Assembly: GCF_016801865.2 (NCBI RefSeq)
Contig: NC_068938.1
Location: 190,136,476-190,200,475, forward strand
Source: Culex pipiens pallens
Taxonomy: Eukaryota; Arthropoda; Insecta; Diptera; Culicidae
Direction: 5' to 3'
DNA: 64,000 bases
Positions 59,201 to 61,600 of the stretch are shown here, one piece after another. The position numbers and the translations under genes were made by a program. Numbering within the stretch: the first letter of the stretch is position 1; each line of letters opens with the position of its first letter. Below the pieces are notes generated by a model. It was not told the DNA's origin and made no database searches. It worked only from the letters and a program-made list of their open reading frames with translations.

Positions 59201-60528
59201 TTATATTTTTCACTGGGAATTCCCGGAAATGAAAAAAAATCAACAATTTTTCGTCTTGAAATTCAGATTTGGTTATGGAAAAAACAGTTGAACAGTTAGT
59301 AATCGATAAGAAATTTGAAGCATAACAATTTTTTTATAAGGGAAAATAGTTTAAAAAAATTGCTCAAGCTCCAAGTAATTCAGTGACCAGTGCTGGAAAT
59401 CCCTTGAGTTGATGGCTTTGTAAATAGCTGATATTTGATCGAATCTTATTTTTTTAAATTTTTAGAATTTTGAGTAATTGTAACTATTCTCATTCTTTTC
59501 CAGTGATCGATTGCGGCTTCGTCAAGCTCAACTGGTACTCGGCGGAAAGCACAACCAACAGCTTGGTGGTCGTCCCGACGAGCAAAGCGGCCGCCGAGCA
59601 GCGAGCCGGTCGTGCCGGCCGCATCCGCAGCGGCAAGGTGTTCCGCCTGTACACCGAGGAAGCGTGGGAAAAGCTTCCGGACCACACACCACCGGAGATG
59701 CGCCGAACGGACCTCTGCAGCACGGTGCTTTACCTGAAGGCGCTTGGGATTGATAACATTTTGCGGTTCACGTTTCCTTCGCCGCCTCCGGCGAAGAATC
59801 TGCTTGCGTCGCTGGAAACGTTGTACGCGTTGGAAGCGCTGGACGAGCAGGGCCAGTTGACCACTCCGGTGGGGTACTTTTTGGCCGAGATGCCGATAGG
59901 ACCGATGCTGGCGAAGATGCTGTACAAGGCGGGGGAGATGGGATGTTCGGAGGAGATTCTGGTTATTATCGCCATGCTGCAGGTTCAGTCGGTTTTCTCG
60001 AAACCGTCCAGTGGACAGGGCGCGATTCGTGCGAGGGTCGCGAAGCGGAATTTTGAAGTGGCCGAGGGGGATTTGATTACGCTGTTGAACGTCTACACCG
60101 CGTTTGTTGAGGATGGTCGGACAAAGGAGTTCTGCGGAAGGAACTTCCTGATTTACAGAAACCTCAAACGAGCGCACGAAATCAAGACCCAGCTCTGCTC
60201 AATGCTTGAACGTGAGCTCAACATCCCACTGCTGTCTTGCAACGGGAACGTAGAGATCATTTGTCGCTGCATCGTGGCCGGATTCTTCCCGTACGCGGCC
60301 TACCTTCATCATTCCGGTGTCTACAAAACTGTCCGAGGAAATACCGAGCTGTCAATCCACCCGATCTCCGCGCTCTACACCGAAACCCAGCCTCAGTGGG
60401 TGATCTTTTGTGAGTTGTTGCACACCACCAAGCTGTTCATGAAGGACATCACCGTAATCCGGCAGGAGTGGCTAACGGAATTGGCCCCACACTACTATCA
60501 CAAGGTTACGGTGAGGAATGATTACTGA
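17180..60528 (+). CDS. DHX35: DEAH-box RNA helicase DHX35 (4 exons)
   Basis: Joined exons 17180-17216, 32345-32562, 58084-58867 and 59504-60528 keep frame across all junctions (phases 1, 0, 1) and give 687 aa (human about 703). DHX35 is a nuclear DEAH helicase found in spliceosomal C-complexes. Motifs in order: a short N-terminus ending KFLKPD (like the KFWRPG start of animal DHX35); Walker A GETGSGKST at 73-81; TEPRR (Ia); DEAH at 171-174; SSATVDA (III); FLTGQEE (IV); ATNIAETSVTIPG (V); QRAGRAGR at 379-386 (VI); then winged-helix, ratchet and OB-fold regions ending LAPHYYHKVTV. Introns of 15.1 and 25.5 kb are filled with transposons, and intron 2 holds Cpes on the same strand. Intron 3 is 636 bp. 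A poly(A) signal AATAAA is at 60558-60563. All helicase motifs appear intact. Confidence 0.92.
17217..17928. other. start of DHX35 intron 1; nothing else seen
   Basis: Unique-looking AT-rich intron sequence following the donor. No repeat ends or coding evidence. Confidence 0.4.
17929..18105. repeat. one-ended hAT-like terminus
   Basis: Begins CAGGGATGGAATAATCGCG, a hAT-style end (CAGGG). No matching opposite end was found before or after the LINE that follows, so this is probably a truncated copy cut by the LINE insertion. Confidence 0.35.
18106..21742 (+). mobile_element. RTE-type LINE, apparently full length
   Basis: GC-rich block abruptly different from its surroundings. It has a non-coding leader of about 600 bp, one long EN-RT ORF and a very short 3' end made of TGGTATG-type repeats right after the stop codon (21715-21740). 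A single ORF with an apurinic-like endonuclease and a tiny simple-repeat 3' end are typical of the RTE clade. The left boundary is placed by composition and is uncertain; no target duplication was identified. It sits in DHX35 intron 1 in the same orientation. Confidence 0.8.
18706..21714 (+). CDS. LINE endonuclease-reverse transcriptase, intact
   Basis: An uninterrupted 1002-aa protein for target-primed retrotransposition. The N-terminal endonuclease/exonuclease/phosphatase domain shows LGSWNCRSL (about 26-34), DVVALQE, INVHCPHEE, IIGDMNA, QIDHVLID and SDHYLVG. The reverse transcriptase shows KKGDKLDCGNYRGI, IDFKAAYDTVDR, GLRQGDGLS, LAFADDIDIVA (catalytic ADD) and the C-terminal LYGHETWTM and LRWAGHVARM blocks of RTE-type elements. 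The segment NGQRCIDFAASRG...HKATWTSPD is the one often mis-annotated as craniofacial development protein 2. No frameshift or stop, so the element may be young or still active. The start could lie slightly elsewhere, but 18706 is the first ATG before the endonuclease. Confidence 0.95.
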   Translation: MARRLEIRSKRQKPIKKQITDWRLGSWNCRSLNFLGFQFALANELQPRNFDVVALQEVCLEEEQVLDWPGRQTDSRFFLSGGKDKKLGTGFIVRGKMQDRVFGFTAISERMCKLRIRGRFFNYSIINVHCPHEEKSDDEKEAFYATLEEVYDGCPRQDVKVIIGDMNARFGREEMYRPTIGPESLHSVTNDNGQRCIDFAASRGMVVRSTYFPRKDIHKATWTSPDQRTKTQIDHVLIDGRFFSDVTHVRTFRGANIDSDHYLVGVDMRSRLSTVFNQRRSRRAPPFNTACLQNGEVAHRYAQQLEANLPGEEELGAASLEDGWSRIRSAIGSAAEATLGSAIRVSRNDWYDDECQRITAEKKAAYDRKLHKATRGNVERYRQARNRQVAVFKLKKRQQEDRDCAEMEQLFRANESRKFYEKVNRSRKGFVPRADVCRDNEGNLIVNKSEVLDRWKQYFNEHLNGDEADGDGVEVNLGAPAADEQFPAPDLETVKREIRKLKNNRAAGKDRLPGELFKYGGEKLARALHCVISKIWEEEKLPEEWMDGVVCPIYKKGDKLDCGNYRGITLINAAYKILSQILCRQLSPHARRFVGPYQAGFTGARATTDQIFCLRQILEKCREYNVPTHHIFIDFKAAYDTVDREQLWQIMHENGFPPKLTRLIKATLDGVMCHVRVSGDLAEPFGSRRGLRQGDGLSCALFNIVLEGIIRRAGIDTSGTIMNRSYQLLAFADDIDIVARNLETVKDVYTRLKVQARRVGLGMNTTKTKYMRGRGSKDVGPPCLTPLAVDDDELEEVSEFVYLGSLVTADNDTSKEIRTRIFAGNRAYFGLRKTLTSDRVQRRTKLTMYKTLIRPVVLYGHETWTMRQEDERALGVFERKVLRTIYGGVQVSDGVWRRRMNHELHAFLEEPTIATQAKIGRLRWAGHVARMDESQPVRLLFDRAEPAGGTGRRAGKPRARWGDQVNGDIRKICNLGNWRVAAQDRERWKRLLATARVPGALC
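21743..22214. repeat. degraded foldback fragment
   Basis: The 21745-21810 block is an inverted match to about 13620-13680. The CTTAGTTGCTGAGATATTGCC words (about 21980) match 61700-61720 and the 30-37 kb foldbacks. 22030-22213 resembles, in inverse orientation, the degenerate array at 23.2-23.9 kb. Confidence 0.5.
22215..23140. mobile_element. 926-bp MITE with AATGAGACA repeats
   Basis: The ends are inverted: GTAGTCATCAATGAGACAC at about 22221 and its complement at about 23113-23134, within GGTAG...CTACC outer ends. Internally the words AATGAGACA or TGTCTCATT recur at about 22388, 22426, 22441, 22739, 22780 and 23118, often preceded by TGGGGAAC. These look like subterminal or internal transposase-binding repeats. 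No ORF over 70 codons. The TSD is unclear. Confidence 0.7.
23141..23870. repeat. degenerate tandem array, about 5-6 units
   Basis: Recurrent blocks of the form TTTGAGTATTTTCGAAAAA, GGTATTTTGTGAAAATTTTAG and CGTTTGATACCCATA-TGCAAAT with roughly 110-170 bp spacing. Copies are strongly diverged. No coding potential. Confidence 0.55.
23997..25488. mobile_element. 1.49-kb Tc1/mariner-type foldback element
   Basis: The two arms (23997 to about 24704 and about 24784 to 25488) are near-perfect inverted copies about 700 bp long, separated by a loop of about 79 bp. The ends read CAGTATGTAAAAAAAGTATT and are flanked on both sides by TA (23995-23996, 25489-25490). A TA target duplication and this end type fit Tc1/mariner. 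No transposase remains. The arms include a less AT-rich stretch (24470-24650 and its inverse 24850-25020) that reads as a short open frame in both copies. Confidence 0.85.
25489..25825. other. AT-rich spacer, nothing seen
   Basis: Contains a G-rich run at about 25738 and words shared with 51190-51290 (GATTGCAAAACAA, AAAACACT), so it is part of an unresolved repeat. Confidence 0.35.
25826..26342. mobile_element. 517-bp hAT-type MITE with 8-bp TSD
   Basis: The ends CAGGGTTG and CAACACTG (one mismatch) are flanked by identical CTCACAGG octamers (25818-25825 and 26343-26350). The interior is GC-richer than its surroundings and rich in CTCTC/GAGAG tracts. An 8-bp TSD with CAGGG-type ends indicates hAT. 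Non-coding. Confidence 0.88.
26395..26515. repeat. GATAACGATA-rich palindromic cluster
   Basis: Dense overlapping TTATCG / CGATAA words on both strands (for example CGATAACGATAG and TTATCGTTATCG). They form local hairpins and also supply many GATA-like sites. Probably a simple-repeat-derived transposon end. Confidence 0.45.
26516..28315. other. no gene seen in intron 1
   Basis: No coding evidence. 27170-27310 and 27840-28100 are less AT-rich and unique-looking, without recognisable exons. Confidence 0.35.
28316..28545 (-). mobile_element. CACAGAAAAAAA-type MITE, inverse copy
   Basis: Inverse of the copies at 1916-2107 and 28924-29143: GTGTAAATTTGGAAGGTTGA, TTTTACCTCAGTTTAGACTG and CCCCTTTCCAGATGTAATAT are recognisable in order. 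The outer ends are degraded. Confidence 0.7.
28546..28923. other. AT-rich spacer, nothing seen
   Basis: Lies between two opposite-facing copies of the same MITE, so the 28316-29143 interval as a whole forms an imperfect inverted repeat. Confidence 0.35.
28924..29143 (+). mobile_element. CACAGAAAAAAA-type MITE, complete copy, 220 bp
   Basis: The ends CACAGAAAAAAA and TTTTTTTCTGTG are inverted. The interior repeats the motif GTAAT(A/T)TTAC. It is the most complete of three copies in this window. No clear TSD beyond a possible GCA/CA. Confidence 0.7.
29144..30058. other. diverged foldback remnants, no gene
   Basis: 29145-29400 carries diverged words of the foldback arm (ATCGGCC, CGTCATT, CCATACAAGATTCCAT, TCGTCAAAGTTGAATG). 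The remainder is AT-rich without signal. Confidence 0.4.
30059..31907. mobile_element. 1.85-kb GAGCAA foldback element, copy 1
   Basis: The outer ends are inverted (GAGCAATTCTCTAC at 30059; GTAGAGAGTTGCTC ending at 31907), and both halves match inversely throughout, with the symmetry centre near 30990. Landmarks include CCGAAGACACCAAATTGATC in the right arm (31676 on) and its complement at about 30268, and TCTCAGCAA / TTGCTGAGATA words near the centre. No transposase. The short ORFs here are repeat-derived. Further copies lie at 35672-37144 and at the right edge, with partial ones at 15190, 21745 and 45930. Confidence 0.82.
31908..32344. other. end of DHX35 intron 1
   Basis: Unique, less AT-rich sequence with a pyrimidine tract (TTTTTCTTCTTCTTCCAG) immediately before exon 2. 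No other feature. Confidence 0.5.
32345..32562 (+). CDS. DHX35: DHX35 coding exon 2 (Walker A)
   Basis: Acceptor CTTCTTCTTCCAG|AT, donor CCACAG|GTGAGT. It encodes the acidic linker, the SLNLAAQRDRLPI segment typical of DEAH helicase N-termini, and Walker A GETGSGKSTQVPQ at its end. GC-rich with strong third-position bias, unlike the AT-rich intron around it. Confidence 0.93.
32563..33183. other. start of DHX35 intron 2, nothing else seen
   Basis: Follows the GTGAGT donor. Unique-looking, no coding evidence. Confidence 0.4.
33184..35247. mobile_element. 2.06-kb hAT element with (GACTCC)n subterminal repeats
   Basis: The ends CAGGGCTGTGGAGTC (33184) and GACTCCACAGCCCTG (ending 35247) are perfect inverted repeats. 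Next to each end lie hexamer arrays of GACTCC/GACTCT (33211-33340 and 35140-35240). The flanks ATAAAATC and ATAAATCA are nearly identical, consistent with an 8-bp duplication that has slipped by one base. CAGGG ends indicate hAT. The interior is AT-rich with no transposase. It includes a palindrome around AGTCGTA...TACGACGAGT (33901-33960) and nested hairpins of TGCTGAAAAGT (34110-34180). Confidence 0.82.
35248..35671. other. intron spacer, nothing seen
   Basis: AT-rich with a small less AT-rich patch at 35270-35370. No gene evidence. Confidence 0.35.
35672..37144. mobile_element. GAGCAA foldback element, copy 2 (left-truncated)
   Basis: Matches copy 1 from the AAAATAGGTA(C/A)ACGGAAAAAAA block inward and out to the right end GAGAGTTGCTC (ending 37144). 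The left outer 280 bp are missing. The inverted-repeat centre is near 36190. The right arm is closer to copy 1 than the left, and the ORFs at 36728-37031 are repeat-derived. Confidence 0.8.
37145..37640. other. intron spacer, nothing seen
   Basis: AT-rich, no coding or repeat ends recognised. Confidence 0.35.
37747..37781 (+). promoter_or_regulatory. candidate TATA box plus initiator
   Basis: TATAAAAG at 37747-37754 is followed by TTCATTC (A at 37776), an arthropod initiator match (TCAKTY) at the expected spacing of about 29 nt. The surrounding 37600-37870 is GC-richer than the intron. It could be the promoter for the 5' non-coding exon of Cpes (5.7 kb downstream, same strand) or chance. A 71-codon ORF starting at 37850 resembles nothing known. 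Confidence 0.35.
37850..38768. other. intron segment, no gene recognised
   Basis: Mixed composition. 38150-38440 is less AT-rich with no recognisable exon. A long T-rich tract lies at 38630-38740, just before the direct repeat that borders the next element. Confidence 0.35.
38769..40079 (+). mobile_element. 1.31-kb retroposed insert, 27-bp direct repeats
   Basis: A perfect 27-bp direct repeat (starting ACGAAAAAGGAATC, ending GTGCTAATG) lies at 38742-38768 and 40080-40106. It directly follows a T-rich tract, as at LINE endonuclease target sites. The insert ends with a short A-rich tail (GTAAAACGAAA). Inside there is no long ORF. The left part has GGTTTAATTCC-like and GGAGCCATCAGTG sequence; the right part is unique-looking. 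It may be a 5'-truncated LINE, a SINE-like chimera or a retrocopy of a non-coding or UTR transcript. Confidence 0.7.
40107..41813. other. intron, no gene; diverged repeat words
   Basis: AT-rich. About 41230-41330 carries a diverged piece of the GAGCAA foldback (TTTTCTGATCGACTTGGTGT...CAGCAAAATTCTAGG), and 41070 a GTAACGCAAAAAAA repeat word. No exons recognised. Confidence 0.4.
41814..42705. repeat. CCCGGGAATT-type repeat element
   Basis: The left part is dense in inverted CCCGGGAAATTCCCGGG words (41833-41910). The right end repeats CCGGGAATTCCCGG near 42676. A related fragment lies in DHX35 intron 3 (59130-59235). Probably a decayed MITE. The middle is AT-rich and contains the small piggyBac-like MITE listed separately. 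Confidence 0.5.
42205..42315. mobile_element. 111-bp piggyBac-like MITE in TTAA
   Basis: TTAA (42201-42204) precedes CCCTTTCAGGCC, and GGCCTGAAAGGA is followed by TTAA (42316-42319). TTAA duplication with CCC(T)-starting inverted ends is the piggyBac signature. Too small to code. Confidence 0.7.
42706..43469. other. intron upstream of Cpes exon
   Basis: 42880-43010 is GC-richer (GGCAGCGGCGGCGGTGGCAC) and could hold a non-coding first exon of Cpes. A pyrimidine tract (CATTTCAG) at 43460-43469 gives the splice acceptor for the Cpes exon. Confidence 0.4.
43470..43607 (+). other. Cpes: Cpes 5'UTR part of coding exon
   Basis: Begins directly after CATTTCAG (acceptor) and runs to the ATG. It contains an in-frame stop before the ATG, so the translation start is well fixed. 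Confidence 0.65.
43608..44756 (+). CDS. Cpes: ceramide phosphoethanolamine synthase (nested gene)
   Basis: A 382-aa protein. CPES transfers phosphoethanolamine from CDP-ethanolamine to ceramide, giving the main sphingophospholipid of insects, and is known to act in the Golgi lumen. Seen: an N-terminal membrane anchor (about 8-32), then DLNPLC, HYLFAPMATLLDNLAGFSK, and the CDP-alcohol phosphotransferase signature DDLDGHVAR (D172, D175, G176, A179, R180) completed by GYYIDGICD (G196, D200, D204). The x15 spacing within the signature is longer than in most CDP-alcohol enzymes. Further hydrophobic spans occur at about 208-220, 308-335 and 342-362. The exon starts at a splice acceptor (43470), so a 5' non-coding exon lies upstream. 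The Kozak context is CAAAATGG. The whole gene lies in DHX35 intron 2 on the same strand. ACTG|GTAACA near the 3' end could be a weak alternative donor for a different C-terminus. Confidence 0.93.
   Translation: MVGPSSQISKLLLTLLFLLIIFFIWMDVNLYIRIQDYPIRDREIRLLNGSTVLRPTMGVTSSSAVTSAVPHRQPQEAARYEDVAWVSCDLNPLCDVTVKAMMLDHTNHYLFAPMATLLDNLAGFSKGELITPNMISFFHVFVAVASGRMVASDSLGYRRIGVVLFQFRTFLDDLDGHVARAKKHIRGERSDIGSAGYYIDGICDALGCIALMIGVFVFLKNNPPRRGYTQLQSIIPVSESKNCSESGVIYKVKVTTKKVARKVLCYSGILVLSSTGWNRYIAIYQDMLEREDVTPTQFLHQEQAFRSTWFFVICWLWRIANVHALLHFLLLSVFCDKLWEYLRMIQYAGFVALLAIISVAEMHLLGAQNYIYKSLTGNNTSL
44757..45060 (+). other. Cpes: Cpes 3'UTR with poly(A) signal
   Basis: First canonical AATAAA at 45036-45041, giving a 3'UTR of about 300 nt. 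The CCACTGCTTAGAGTGGTGG stretch at about 44800-44818 can form a hairpin. A MITE begins 80 bp downstream. Confidence 0.55.
45143..45380. mobile_element. 238-bp TA-flanked MITE
   Basis: The ends CACTCAAACCCCGATGG and its near complement GGGGGTTGAGTG are flanked by TA on each side (45141-45142, 45381-45382). The centre holds the palindrome ACGCACACTATCAAAC...GTTTTGATAGTGTGCGT (45228-45267). AGTTTGACAC / GTGTCAAAC words repeat internally. TA duplication suggests the Tc1/mariner superfamily. Confidence 0.82.
45383..45929. repeat. AT-rich spacer with T24 run
   Basis: A homopolymer of 24 T lies at 45496-45519. No other structure or gene recognised. Confidence 0.5.
45930..46220 (-). repeat. partial GAGCAA-foldback arm, inverse copy
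   Basis: Near inverse of 15190-15475 (CCGACTGAAACCTTTTTGGTGC, GCAGCTGTCCATACAAA, GGTGTCTTCGGCAAAGTTGT words). It abuts the broken integrase end of the gypsy remnant. Confidence 0.65.
46221..47060 (-). pseudogene. gypsy integrase, frameshifted and truncated
   Basis: The pieces are spread over frames. The zinc-binding part carries H-RGIWENQ and CDTCNKNK (about 46740-46620). The catalytic core carries CDNEPALKS (about 46385) and SNGTVERFHS (about 46290-46250, another frame). The C-terminal end is missing at the junction with the foldback fragment. The DNA-joining activity of the family is certainly lost here. Confidence 0.7.
47118..47447 (-). pseudogene. gypsy RNase H domain
   Basis: The longest clean gypsy ORF in this remnant (109 codons). 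Motifs SRTLNKSEENYSTIEKELLA, YTDHKPL and NVVADDLSR are the Ty3/gypsy RNase H signature. The N-terminal part is frameshifted relative to the RT. Confidence 0.88.
47637..48260 (-). pseudogene. gypsy reverse transcriptase, damaged
   Basis: Minus-strand motifs in order: RLVVDYRKLN, FTTLDLAAGFHQI, YVCMPFGLKNAPATFQ, then LDDIILFS. The distance between the FQRH block and the LDD active site is shorter than usual and is filled by an ATTAATTAAT repeat with stops, indicating a small deletion. It continues with FLGHIVTSEGV-like sequence (here VLGHIVTSEGVKP). Confidence 0.82.
48428..49610 (-). pseudogene. gypsy protease/linker, split by a hAT MITE
   Basis: The active-site LIDTGS lies on the minus strand at about 49577-49560, followed by a DGLIG-type flap region that is interrupted at 49361 by the MITE and resumes at 48823. 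After removing the MITE and one copy of the 8-bp duplication, the reading frame would run on across the junction. Other frameshifts exist elsewhere. Confidence 0.75.
48824..49360. mobile_element. 537-bp hAT-type MITE (copy A), 8-bp TSD
   Basis: The ends CAAGGGTCCTGATT and AATCAGGACCCTTG are perfect inverted repeats and are flanked by CCTATAAG on both sides (48816-48823, 49361-49368). It inserted into the gypsy protease. A 615-bp relative lies at 57256-57870. The interior is non-coding and includes CACTCACTCAT...AGCGAATGA-type inverted words. The 8-bp duplication indicates hAT. Confidence 0.92.
49628..49867 (-). pseudogene. small MG-start, membrane-segment ORF of the LTR element
   Basis: 79 aa. 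It starts MGHDQSKEE (possible N-myristoylation), then a polar region, a hydrophobic span ITIILIIVALQLVLAI (about 38-53) and a basic KHIKKKFRK tail. It sits just upstream of protease in the position of a first ORF. I recognise it only as the kind of short ORF seen in some insect gypsy elements. Its function is not known. Confidence 0.5.
50169..50792 (-). pseudogene. LINE RNase H domain plus Cys-rich tail
   Basis: 207 codons open. Seen: SSIFHAESAAIVEAL (catalytic E), CTDSLSAI (catalytic D), and FMWVPSHLGIPGNERADKE (His and final Asp), the LINE RNase H signature. The first catalytic aspartate (IYTDGSK) lies just upstream in another frame (about 50845), so one frameshift separates it. The CQRCNQ tail resembles the start of the C-terminal zinc knuckle. 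Confidence 0.85.
50839..51205 (-). pseudogene. ORF1-like fragment of the LINE
   Basis: An open frame rich in N, E and S (PMEVDPSLRSRNSKNNN...), without a recognisable zinc knuckle. The ORF1 assignment is inferred from position upstream of RNase H and from composition. Confidence 0.4.
51206..51600. other. AT-rich spacer
   Basis: Shares GATTGCAAAACAA and AAAACACTTTTTTCGTGCAAA words with 25620-25680, thus part of an unresolved repeat. No gene. Confidence 0.35.
51601..52745 (+). other. unique, UTR/lncRNA-like purine-rich segment
   Basis: Unlike its neighbours this stretch carries no transposon ends. It includes (GT)n at about 51636, (GA)n at about 51868, CA-rich and AAAC-rich sequence and several poly(A)-type words (AATAAA at about 52373 and 52674 on the plus strand). 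No ORF above about 60 codons. It could be a long 3'UTR, an alternative Cpes terminal exon or a lncRNA inside DHX35 intron 2. Confidence 0.3.
52945..55018. mobile_element. 2.07-kb hAT-like foldback element
   Basis: The arms 52945 to about 53490 and about 54500 to 55018 are near-perfect inverted copies (ends TAGGGTGGTCCAAATCCGGA). Both include TGGCCAGTTTTGGGCGCTAA-type, CAGGCAGGCAGGCA and CGACGACGACGAC words. TAGGG ends resemble the palindromic hAT MITE at 14143. The flanks are C-runs on both sides, so an 8-bp duplication of C cannot be told from sequence slippage. The 1-kb loop is AT-rich and holds a nested short retroposon. The related end at 4098-4365 suggests a family. Confidence 0.8.
54124..54284 (-). 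mobile_element. 161-bp SINE or LINE 3'-end insertion, 16-bp TSD
   Basis: Flanked by a perfect 16-bp direct repeat, ATGGTATTTCTTGTAA (54108-54123 and 54285-54300). In minus orientation it starts GCCTTCTATCGGATGGGGAA and ends in a TTTGCTTTTTT tail. Composition is GC-richer than the host foldback. No clear tRNA-type A/B boxes, so either a SINE of another origin or a 5'-truncated LINE. Confidence 0.7.
55019..55390. other. intron spacer, nothing seen
   Basis: C-rich CCCTCCCCCC run, then unique-looking sequence. No gene evidence. Confidence 0.35.
55391..56280. repeat. GTTTGTTTG repeat pair and perfect hairpin
   Basis: GTTTGTTTGTTTGTCATAGTC at about 55651 and GTTTGTTTGCCATAGTCTAA at about 56249 end two related repeats; inverse AAACAAACAAACTC words start the second at about 56142. 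Between them, 55963-55982 and 55996-56015 form a perfect 20-bp inverted repeat with a 13-nt loop. Confidence 0.55.
56281..57255. other. intron, no gene seen
   Basis: AT-rich. One short less AT-rich patch (56860-56930). The octamer ATCTTCAC at 57248-57255 is the target duplication of the next element. Confidence 0.4.
57256..57870. mobile_element. 615-bp hAT-type MITE (copy B), 8-bp TSD
   Basis: Same family as 48824-49360: starts CAAGGGTCCTGATTTTCAGT and ends AATCAGGACCCTCG (one end base changed). ATCTTCAC flanks both sides (57248-57255, 57871-57878). It is 78 bp longer and internally diverged, so the two copies did not arise by recent local duplication. Confidence 0.92.
57879..58083. other. 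end of DHX35 intron 2
   Basis: Short unique stretch with a strong pyrimidine tract (CTTCTTTTCTCTCTCTTCCTCC) before the exon 3 acceptor. It is only about 200 bp from the MITE. Confidence 0.5.
58084..58867 (+). CDS. DHX35: DHX35 coding exon 3 (RecA1 to motif V)
   Basis: Acceptor CTCCAAAG|TAC, donor GTATG|GTAAGT. It carries motifs Ia (TEPRR), Ib, II (DEAH), III (SAT), IV and V (ATNIAETSVTIPG). Reading past the donor gives only 13 more residues and a stop, supporting the splice. Confidence 0.95.
58895..59235. repeat. GATTACT minisatellite and CCCGGAATT words in intron 3
   Basis: (G)GATTAC(T/C)(G) or GAATTAC(T/C) recurs at least nine times between 58895 and 59035 at irregular 10-25 nt spacing. 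59135-59230 shows inverted CCCGGGAATTCCCG-like words related to 41814-42705. Non-coding. Confidence 0.45.
59504..60528 (+). CDS. DHX35: DHX35 coding exon 4 (motif VI, C-terminus)
   Basis: Acceptor TTTTCCAG|TGATCG completes the GTG codon of VIDCGFVKL. It carries QRAGRAGR, the helicase-associated HA2 region (LEALDEQGQLT) and the OB-fold (SIHPISALYTE, QWVIFCELLHTTK). It ends at TGA 60526-60528. Confidence 0.95.
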
Positions 60529-60557
60529 ATTGAAAGTTTCGGATGATGATTGAATTA

Positions 60558-60563
60558 AATAAA
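60558..60563 (+). terminator. DHX35 poly(A) signal AATAAA
   Basis: The only canonical AATAAA after the DHX35 stop, 30 nt downstream. Cleavage would fall near 60575-60595, i.e. at the NUBP2 stop codon on the opposite strand. Confidence 0.65.
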
Positions 60564-60590
60564 CTTTTTAACAAACCTTAAAAACGTCTT

Positions 60591-61427
60591 TTATTCCGCC
60601 CCAATACTCTTGGCAATACTTTTCAACACCTGCGATGTCGTACAATCGGGCAGCTCCGTCACGCACGCCTTCCCCGTCCCGGCCAGCGCTCCCACCCGCG
60701 GATCAATCGGCAGCGTTCCCAAGTGTGGAACCTGTGCCAACTCAGCCAGAGCCACTCCTCCCCCGGACGAAAATATATTCGTACACTCGGCACAATTGGG
60801 ACACACGAACCCGCTCATGTTCTCCACAATCCCCAGAATCGCAATCCCCGTCTTCTTGCAAAACGTGACCTCCTTTCGCACATCCTCCAGCGCCATTTCC
60901 TGCGGAGTCGTCACGATGATCGCCCCATCGGCGTTCACCCCCTTCAGGCACTCCATCACGGTTATGTGCTCGTCCGACGTCCCCGGCGGCGTGTCAATGA
61001 CCAAATAGTCCAGCTCGTCCCACGCGACATCCTCCAGGAACTGCTTGATCATCGCCGTCTTCTTCGGCCCGCGCCAAATCACAGCCTCGTCCCGGTTCTT
61101 CAGCAGAAACCCAATCGACATGACCGCCAGCCGCTGGTCCGCTCCGCTGAACACCGGCACCCAGCCCTGCTCGCACTGGTGCACGTCGTGACCTTCCAGA
61201 CCCAGCAGGAACGGCACGCTCGGCCCGCACAGGTCAATGTCCAGCAGGCCAACCTGGTGAGAACGTTTTTCGTTCAGTCAGACAAATCGAAATGGTACAA
61301 TTTTAGAACGAATTACCTTGTGGCCGGATTCCGCCAGGGTCAGGGCCAGCTGGGTGCTGACGGTGGACTTGCCGACGCCGCCCTTCCCGGACAGGACCAG
61401 GATGATGTGCTTTATTTTGTCCAGCAT
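60591..61427 (-). CDS. NUBP2: NUBP2/Cfd1, cytosolic Fe-S scaffold ATPase (2 exons)
   Basis: Exons 61427-61317 and 61253-60591, with a 63-bp intron (donor CAAG|GTAATT, acceptor CACCAG|GTT, phase 0), encode 257 aa (human 271). NUBP2 forms a complex with NUBP1 that assembles 4Fe-4S clusters for cytosolic and nuclear proteins. Seen: a deviant P-loop GKGGVGKS at 14-21, DIDLCGPSVP (switch/A' region), DTPPGTSDEH from 124, and the bridging-cluster cysteines CPNC at 188-191 (with C194). No N-terminal four-cysteine ferredoxin-like domain, which separates it from NUBP1. The start is set by CAACATG directly before MLDKIKHIILVLSGKGG. The poly(A) signal AATAAA on the minus strand (60595-60590) overlaps the TAA stop codon. 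Confidence 0.95.
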
Positions 61428-61600
61428 GTTGTGAAATCGCGGAATGAATGAGTCTACAAGTTTCGGAAGATTGGCTGATAAACAGCTGATTAGGGCAAAA
61501 ATGTAAACACCGCGGTTTTGTCAATGAGGCGTTACTTGGTGGTGAATATAAATTCGTAACGCCATGTGGCGGCTCCCACTGAGAAATGTAACGCCCCGAT
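61428..61600 (-). promoter_or_regulatory. NUBP2 promoter region
   Basis: Short GC-richer upstream stretch with initiator-like TCATTCATTCC about 20-30 nt before the ATG and TCAGTGGG about 160 nt upstream. A repeat begins at about 61600, so the promoter is confined to under 200 bp. Confidence 0.35.

Noticed and set aside
59446..60177. 243-codon minus-strand frame over DHX35 exon 4
   Set aside because: Arg/His/Gln-rich shadow of the helicase exon; no homology.
60723..61451. 242-codon plus-strand frame over NUBP2
   Set aside because: Antisense shadow crossing the NUBP2 intron; low-complexity His/Arg/Gln content.
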